From Desmodesmus armatus (lineage: Eukaryota; Chlorophyta; Chlorophyceae; Sphaeropleales; Scenedesmaceae), in assembly GCA_007449985.2 (NCBI GenBank), contig VIIQ02000667.1, positions 62,001-126,000 of the forward strand: a stretch of 64,000 bases of DNA, written 5' to 3'. Made by a program: the position numbers and the translations under genes. Of the stretch, positions 58,901 through 64,000 are shown piece after piece; position 1 is the first letter of the stretch, and each line of letters starts with the position of its first letter. Under the pieces are notes generated by a model. That model ran no database searches. It was not told the DNA's origin and worked only from the letters and a program-made list of their open reading frames with translations.

Positions 58901-61900
58901 CCAGGGTTTTGGCCGCACATACTCCCAGGACAAAAGTGTGGATCACATACCACAATACAACACAACACCACGCGTGCTGAGCTGTCACCCCAACCGCACA
59001 ACTGCCATACCCCCCCCCCCCCCCCCCGGGCTCCTCATCTGCAGAAATCCTGCAGCCAGGGTTATGGCGGCACATGCTCCCAGCACTTGCTTGATGCACA
59101 GCACAGGATTGTATAACTTACTGAGCTGCAAACCATTTCCACATGTTCTAAAGTGCCACCCCAACCGCAGAAGTGCCATACCCCCCCCCCCCCTCACCTG
59201 CAGAACTCTTGCAGCCAGGGTTTTGGCGGCACATGCTCCCAGCACGCCAGCGCCCAGATGATGTTGGTGAAGGGCTGGTCCCGCCTGGCTGTAGCAAGGG
59301 CCGGCAGCTGCTGCTGGCTGTAGCGCAGGAAGCTCTGCAGCCAGATGGCCTTGGGCTTGACGTCCATGCGGGCCAGGCTCCAGGAGACGGTGCCCAGTGC
59401 CTGACCACTGAACCCCACAAACTTGACCTGCAACAGCATTGAAAGAAGCTAAGAAGGTCAAGAAACCCTCACATGTGTTGGCGAAATTAGTGCTACAATG
59501 CTGGAAAGAGGAGGGGTGCCCAGCGCCTGACCACTGAAGCCCACAAACTTGACCTGACAGCGACAGCAAAAAAATGATGAGCTGGCTGCTAATGCCCTTG
59601 GCAGAACCCAATAGCCACTGCAGACCCCGCACAGACTGAGCCTGATCATCAAACCCAGCCCATGCCCCACCAAGGTGTGTCAACCTGCTGGGTAGTGCGC
59701 GCACAGAGTGTGTAATCTTTCCTGTGCTTCTAACAGCAATGCATCAAGCACTGGGTTGGGCAGCTTCAGCTGTAGCATTGTTGCAGCCCACAGCACACTG
59801 CACAGCTCCGGAGGCTGTAGCATGAGCAGCTGGGCCTGTAGCTGACTGCTGTAGGCTGCCAGCCAGGAAGAGGAGGGGCGGCAAACCCCAGAACCGACCC
59901 CATCCATTTGCTCACGGCCTACTCAAAACCCAAGGGCTCACGGCCTACTCAATACCCAAGGGCTCACGGCCTACTCAATACCCAAGGCAAAAAATACTCT
60001 TACCTGTGCCTCTAGCAGCAGCGCATCAAGCACTGGGTTAGGCAGCTTGAGCTGTAGCATTGTTGCAGCCCACAGCACACTGCACAGCTCAGGAGGCTGT
60101 AGCATGAGCAGCTGGGCCTGTAGCTGACTGCTGTAGGCTGCCAGCCAGGGGGAGGAGGGGCGGCACACCCCATCGACCGACCCCATCCTTTTGCTCACGG
60201 CCTACTCAATACCCAAGGGCTCACGGCCTACTCAATACCCAAGGCAAAAGATTGTTCACTCTTACCTGTGCCTCAAGAAGCAATGCATCAAGCACTGGGT
60301 TGGGCAACTTCAGCTGTAGCATTGTTGCAGCCCACAGCACACTGCACAGCTCCGGAGGCTGCAGCATCAGCAGCTGGGCCTGTAGCTGACTGCTGTAGGC
60401 TGCCAGCCATGAGGAGGAGGGCGGCACACCCCACTTGGCAAACACCCACACCAGATTGGCGGTCTCAATGTTGTTGAAGGTGGACATCCTGAGGGTATGA
60501 CAGCACCAGTGACAGCAGCAGCAGCGGTGGCAGTACTGAGCAGCACCACTAAGATGTGTTGCAGATATCGCTCACACACAAAGACGGAACAGTCATGGAT
60601 GGCTGAAAAACAGCATAGGGGACACCAGGGCGCATCGGCAGGCAGATGACACACCCAGTGCATGCCTGCCAACATGGCCTGAACATTATCCGCTCCGTCA
60701 CACAACACACAACCATGCCATCCCCTCTGTCAAAGTGACTCAACTGACTCAACTCTAACCTGTGGGGTTATGACCAACCACTGCATCAATACACGCTACG
60801 GCGGCCCTTACCAACCTCATACCAGCACAACTGCCCCACATTTGGGCACATTGTGTGCCAAAAGGCTCTTGCAAAGCACACCTGGTTGACTCACCTCTGC
60901 AGGCTCACTGCCTCAAATGCTTGCAGCCATGCTGCAGGCGGCATCACCATCAGCCGCGCAGTCCCCCAGGCTAGCTGCAGCAGCAGCTTATTGTCCAGCT
61001 GCTGCTGGTCACTCAGCGCTGCTTGGCTGGCCTCCAGACATGCCAAAGTAACGTCCCGAATGACGTTATTTTTGGCGCCACTAACACCCAGGCGAGCAAG
61101 CCCGCCTACAAGGCAGGAGAGCTCTGTCGGGCCTGCTGAACGCATCTGCACCATGAAACGCGGGAGCAGGCGCTCTAGCCACGGTAGCAGCTGCTGTGGC
61201 GCGCTGTGCTGCTGCTGCTGCTGGTGACGGTTGCCGTTGCTGCTGCTGCCGGCTAGCTTTGCTGCTCTGCTGACTGCTGCTGCCACGTGGACCGGACTGA
61301 GGGTGTTGATGCATTGCAGTGTCATATCGATCAAGTCGGGGATGTTGCCAGCAGCAGAGAGCTTCCCTGTCAACATGCCAGCTATGACAGCTGGGTCAGG
61401 TTCTGCTCCTGCTGCTGCTGCTGGTGGTGGTTGTGAGGGTTGGCCACCTTGGAACAGCAGCAGCGGCTCCTCACGCTGTTGCCACCTGCGCTGCTGCTGC
61501 TGCTGCTGCCGCTGCTGAGGGTGTGGTGTCCTGGGCGGCTGCTGCTGCTGCTGCCGCCACGGCTGCTGTTGATGGCGGCCTCCTACTTGCCGCTGCTGGG
61601 CCGGGTATGTCTCACCACCTTCGTCCTGTGCCCAACCGACATGCGACGGTTGCTCTTGCTGCTGCTGCTGGCGTTGCTGCTTGTAGCTTCCTCGGCTGGC
61701 TTGCGGCTGTGCTCCCTGTTGCTGACTGTCCTGCTGTGGCTGCTGCTGCAGCTGCTGTTGCGGCTGCTGGAGGGTGGGGGTCGACGCTGCCAGTGCCTCT
61801 TGCACCTGCTGCTGCAGCTTTATTGCAGCATCCAGTGCAGCTGCGGCTGGCACCAGCTGCCCAACAGACTCATCATCTGTTGTGGACGCGTGCAAGCTGG

Positions 61901-62246
61901 GTTGCCGCCGTTGCTGCTGCTGCTGCTGCTGCTGCTGTCGCTGCTGCTTGGGCCGGCTAGATCCGCTAGCTTGCCGCGCGGGAGCTGTGGTGGTGCTGCT
62001 GGTGGTTGTGTGGTCGCCCCTGGTGCTGCTGCTGCTCCGACGCCTAGTTGGCTGCTGAGGTGCCCCAGGCTCGGGAACGTCTGCGGTGACGTAAAGATCG
62101 TCATCAGGTTTGTTGCTGCCACTGCTGTGTTGCTGTCTAGGAGCTGCGTTCGGGGGCCTCACAACAGTTGCCCTGGGGGTGGGGGGCAGCTTGCCACCAC
62201 CGGCTGCAGCTAAGCCCCATGCTGCAGCTGGCCTTAGATGGAGCAT
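55965..62246 (-). CDS. Long OPR protein, organelle RNA-binding candidate
   Basis: Six exons: 60895-62246, 60266-60488, 59198-59427, 57876-58386, 57133-57229 and 55965-56953; phases agree, 1133 residues. Residues 1 to about 290: transit-like start (MLHLRPAAAWGLAAAGGGKLPPTPRA by composition) then Gln/Arg-rich linker. Residues about 300-700: OPR-like helical repeats such as ETANLVWVFAKWGVPPSSSW, CSVLWAATMLQLKLP, TNIIWALACWEHVPPKPW and LAILAVSLAELHHTPPQEF. A poly-Ala run and a basic, charged C-terminus (SRASRIRLQKIREQEREEWE) follow. The repeats fit the chlorophyte OPR family, which acts on organelle mRNA; no RAP domain was found and the target is unknown. Introns 2, 3 and 4 are full of duplicated exon fragments, so extra copies of exon 2 might be spliced in some transcripts. 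The short exon 5 is the least certain. Confidence 0.8.
57313..57562 (-). repeat. Two decayed copies of OPR exon 5
   Basis: The start of exon 5 (DLCDLVLPGLEKLS) recurs at about 57313-57388 (reading on to VDELKHPHL) and at about 57520-57562, the latter with an in-frame TGA. Both keep the TCAG acceptor. Confidence 0.7.
58883..59085 (-). repeat. Two partial copies of the OPR exon 3 end
   Basis: The 3' end of exon 3 with its donor side (GGGAGCATGTGCCGCCA..., GGCTGCAGGA) recurs at about 59034-59090 and 58883-58935, each next to a poly-C tract or CCAACCGCA segment as at the real exon. The unit is about 150-160 bp. Confidence 0.65.
59690..60250 (-). repeat. Two extra copies of OPR exon 2 with a minisatellite spacer
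   Basis: SSSWLAAYSSQLQAQLLMLQ ... LDALLLEAQ is repeated at about 60004-60170 and 59731-59890, nearly unchanged. The nearer copy keeps the GTAAGAG donor; the far copy has GA instead of GT. Units of CTCACGGCCTACTCAATACC separate the copies (about 59938-59990 and 60196-60245). A partial copy of exon 3's start lies at about 59505-59555. Confidence 0.8.
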
Positions 62247-62963
62247 GTGTCAACCCCTGAAATGTTCAGCAAGCTGCATTATGAGATTGGCCTAATGGGC
62301 TGTGCATTGCAGCAGTGCTGCTAGCGGCACAGCAGAAACTGCAAGTGAAGTATGTGCACACCCAAGGTATGGAATATGGTGAGACCAGAAACAATCATCA
62401 GCTGCAAGAGAGTGCACGTGTCTGGTCGAGCTGCACAACACATTCTTTTTCACATGACGGATGACAAACTGGATGACATAACACGCTTGCAGGCCCTTTG
62501 TTGAACCAGACGGCCCCGACCCAGCTCTTTTGAAGATTTCGAAGCTTGCATTGTTACTGATTGACTTCAACTGGACTGAAGGTTTGCCGTTCCAAAGTCC
62601 TAGTCGTGAGATCAGCTGTCCGCAGGTCGATCAGCGCAATGCTTCCCCAGTTGGCCTCGGTGTCTGCCGTATCGCAGTTAGCAAAGGCAGCATGTGTTGG
62701 AGCGCTGCAGAAGTCCACGGTGGGTGCCGCCCGTTCAAAGCACGTGTGCCATCCTGCAACCCTAGCTGCACAAATGGTGTCTTCAGCCTCTGTGCTAGGC
62801 TCAGATCGCACATCTTGATTGTACTGCATCGCCTTGGGGCCTGGGCGTAGCCCCTTGGCCCCTCAACAAGGCTGCTGCTGTGTTGGCTCCAGCTCCCGCC
62901 AGGGGTTTCAGCTTGCTGGGCATGTAGCAGCGGCTGATCAGGGGTCCAATAAGCTCCGTTCTC

Positions 62964-62970
62964 TATATAA
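62964..62970 (+). promoter_or_regulatory. Candidate TATA box
   Basis: TATATAA, 14 bp after a CCAAT, about 530 bp before the IDH-type exon. Confidence 0.4.
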
Positions 62971-63442
62971 GTGCCTTTCAAATACTACTGCACCATCAGC
63001 ACTTGCTAGCTGCTCATACTATACAACCCCGTTTGGCTATCGTGCCTGTGCAGGGTATTCGTTCCCTGATGACTTACATGCAGACACCAGGCAAAAACAA
63101 GTGCGTATCGACAGCTATCAGTTGAGAAACATCCACACATATTTGACACGCTTGCAGCAGGCTTGAGAGGTTATCCTGTTGTCAGCGTTTGAGTCGCAGC
63201 TTGCTGCCAGCAAATGTGGACACTCTGTGTCGGCAGCCTCTGCCACAGTCAACCAGCAGCAGCTTGAAGCAGTGTGGGGCACGTGTCTGTGTCACTTGTG
63301 ATTGGTGGCATTACCTCCTGCTTTCGGCCTGGCACTTCCAATACTTGCACAGGGTACCTTCAGCAAGCAGCCACCACGGTGTGTCGTCAGTGCTGCATGC
63401 AAAGGGTGAGCTATCACCATATGTACACCATACCCGGCCTCC

Positions 63443-63498
63443 TGTGCTGTGCTGTGCTGTGTTGTGCTGTGCTGTGTTGTGCTGTGCTGTGCTGTGCA
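63443..63498. repeat. Pentanucleotide microsatellite at a splice acceptor
   Basis: A run of TGTGC units (with a few TGTTG variants) leads straight into the TGTGCAG acceptor of the IDH-type exon, so repeat length sits within the polypyrimidine/branch region of the intron. Confidence 0.85.
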
Positions 63499-63499
63499 G

Positions 63500-63604
63500 G
63501 GAGCATCGAGTCACCCTCATCCCTGGTGACGGCATTGGTCCAGAGGTGACCAACTCTGTGGTGCAGGTCATTGATGCACTCAGGGCACCCATCACATGGG
63601 AGCG
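63500..63604 (+). CDS. NAD-dependent isocitrate dehydrogenase-type exon (partial gene)
   Basis: One exon of 105 bases encodes [16 protein letters not shown] followed by [19 protein letters not shown], the N-terminal strand and loop of the isocitrate/isopropylmalate dehydrogenase fold. The sequence fits plant-type mitochondrial NAD-IDH subunits of the TCA cycle better than isopropylmalate dehydrogenase, judging from APITWER. It is bounded by TGTGCAG and CG|GTGAGC. The rest of the gene lies beyond 64000; 63605-64000 looks intronic and holds poly-G tracts near 63768-63787. Regulatory or catalytic subunit cannot be told from this piece. Confidence 0.8.
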
Positions 63605-64000
63605 GTGAGCTCACGCTGGGCAGCGGTGTGCGCTGACACCCTCTGCTGTTATAAGGCATGCTGGAGTGTGTGTAGCTTGGACGCTGCCACTTGGTGTCGC
63701 GCCTCCTTGGGGGTGTCGATGAAGGGCAACAGCAGATACCCGGCCGGTACAAGCTGTTCACTCAGTTTTGGGGGGGGGGGGGGGGGTTACCAGCGGGGTT
63801 GACTCAACAGCCCAGCAGTGAGGCTCTTTGCCTCACATCAGCAGCTGTTGGCACGGCACAGCCTTGAAAACATGGATACTGGAATCAGGGACATATGAGA
63901 AAGGCCCAGCTACGACAGTACATCTGGAGCTGCTACAGGCATATCGCAACAGCCTTATGCCCCCGGCCCCCATTCCATGTTGTTGTTGGGCTGTCCCTGC
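63605..64000. other. Intron sequence at the window edge
   Basis: No further IDH exon recognised before the window ends. Confidence 0.5.

Larger units (their letters stand above)
62247..63499. other. Intergenic region and 5' part of the IDH-type gene
   Basis: Between divergent genes. CCAAT at 62946-62950 and TATATAA at 62964-62970 form a plausible plus-strand promoter for the gene whose exon lies at 63500. The upstream transit-peptide exon could not be fixed; one candidate is 63353-63410. Confidence 0.4.

Overview
The window is nuclear DNA from a eukaryotic green alga, most likely a chlorophyte of the class Chlorophyceae. Evidence: short GT-AG introns split recognisable plant-type genes; a thylakoid-lumen cyclophilin (CYP37 type) shows it is photosynthetic; there are several octotricopeptide-repeat (OPR) proteins; proteins carry long Gln, Ala and Ser runs from CAG/GCA microsatellites; TGTAA motifs lie where chlorophyte poly(A) signals are expected; and a non-LTR retrotransposon 3' end carries a (TAG)n tail. 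Exact species cannot be told from the sequence. Exon models below were built by hand from open frames, splice motifs and phase agreement.

Layout. 1-9.1 kb: a tandem array of F-box/LRR genes (four copies; the first is cut by the window edge, the second is frameshifted). A fifth copy lies inverted at 41.9-44.1 kb. 10.5-11.9 kb: a coiled-coil, Gln-rich protein. 16-18.5 kb: an OPR-RAP organelle RNA-binding protein. 19.4-30.1 kb: one MYND zinc-finger gene on the minus strand whose 6.8-kb intron holds, in the opposite direction, a complete-looking Crypton-like tyrosine-recombinase element. 31.9-38.6 kb: a divergent pair, RAD6/UBC2 ubiquitin-conjugating enzyme (minus) and CYP37 (plus), sharing a 423-bp promoter. 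40.2-41.6 kb: a decayed non-LTR retrotransposon fragment. 45.8-48.9 kb: the beta subunit of electron-transfer flavoprotein. 49.3-53 kb: an OPR-RAP pseudogene split by a 693-bp insertion with a 6-bp target-site duplication. 56-62.2 kb: a long OPR protein. 63.5 kb: one exon of an NAD-isocitrate-dehydrogenase-type gene that runs off the right edge.

The main discovery candidate is the element at about 21.69-28.02 kb. It carries a nine-exon, 1328-residue gene with a recombinase-like R...THxxR...W...Y layout, a GCR1_C-like DNA-binding segment and an AT-hook. It is bounded by 9-bp direct repeats (TAACTAGTA) and by mirror-image clusters of GCGGACC motifs, and it sits precisely inside an intron whose two flanking exons are in matching phase. 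A second theme is repeated local duplication of single exons with their splice junctions, seen in at least four unrelated genes (CYP37, ETFB, the MYND gene and the long OPR gene).
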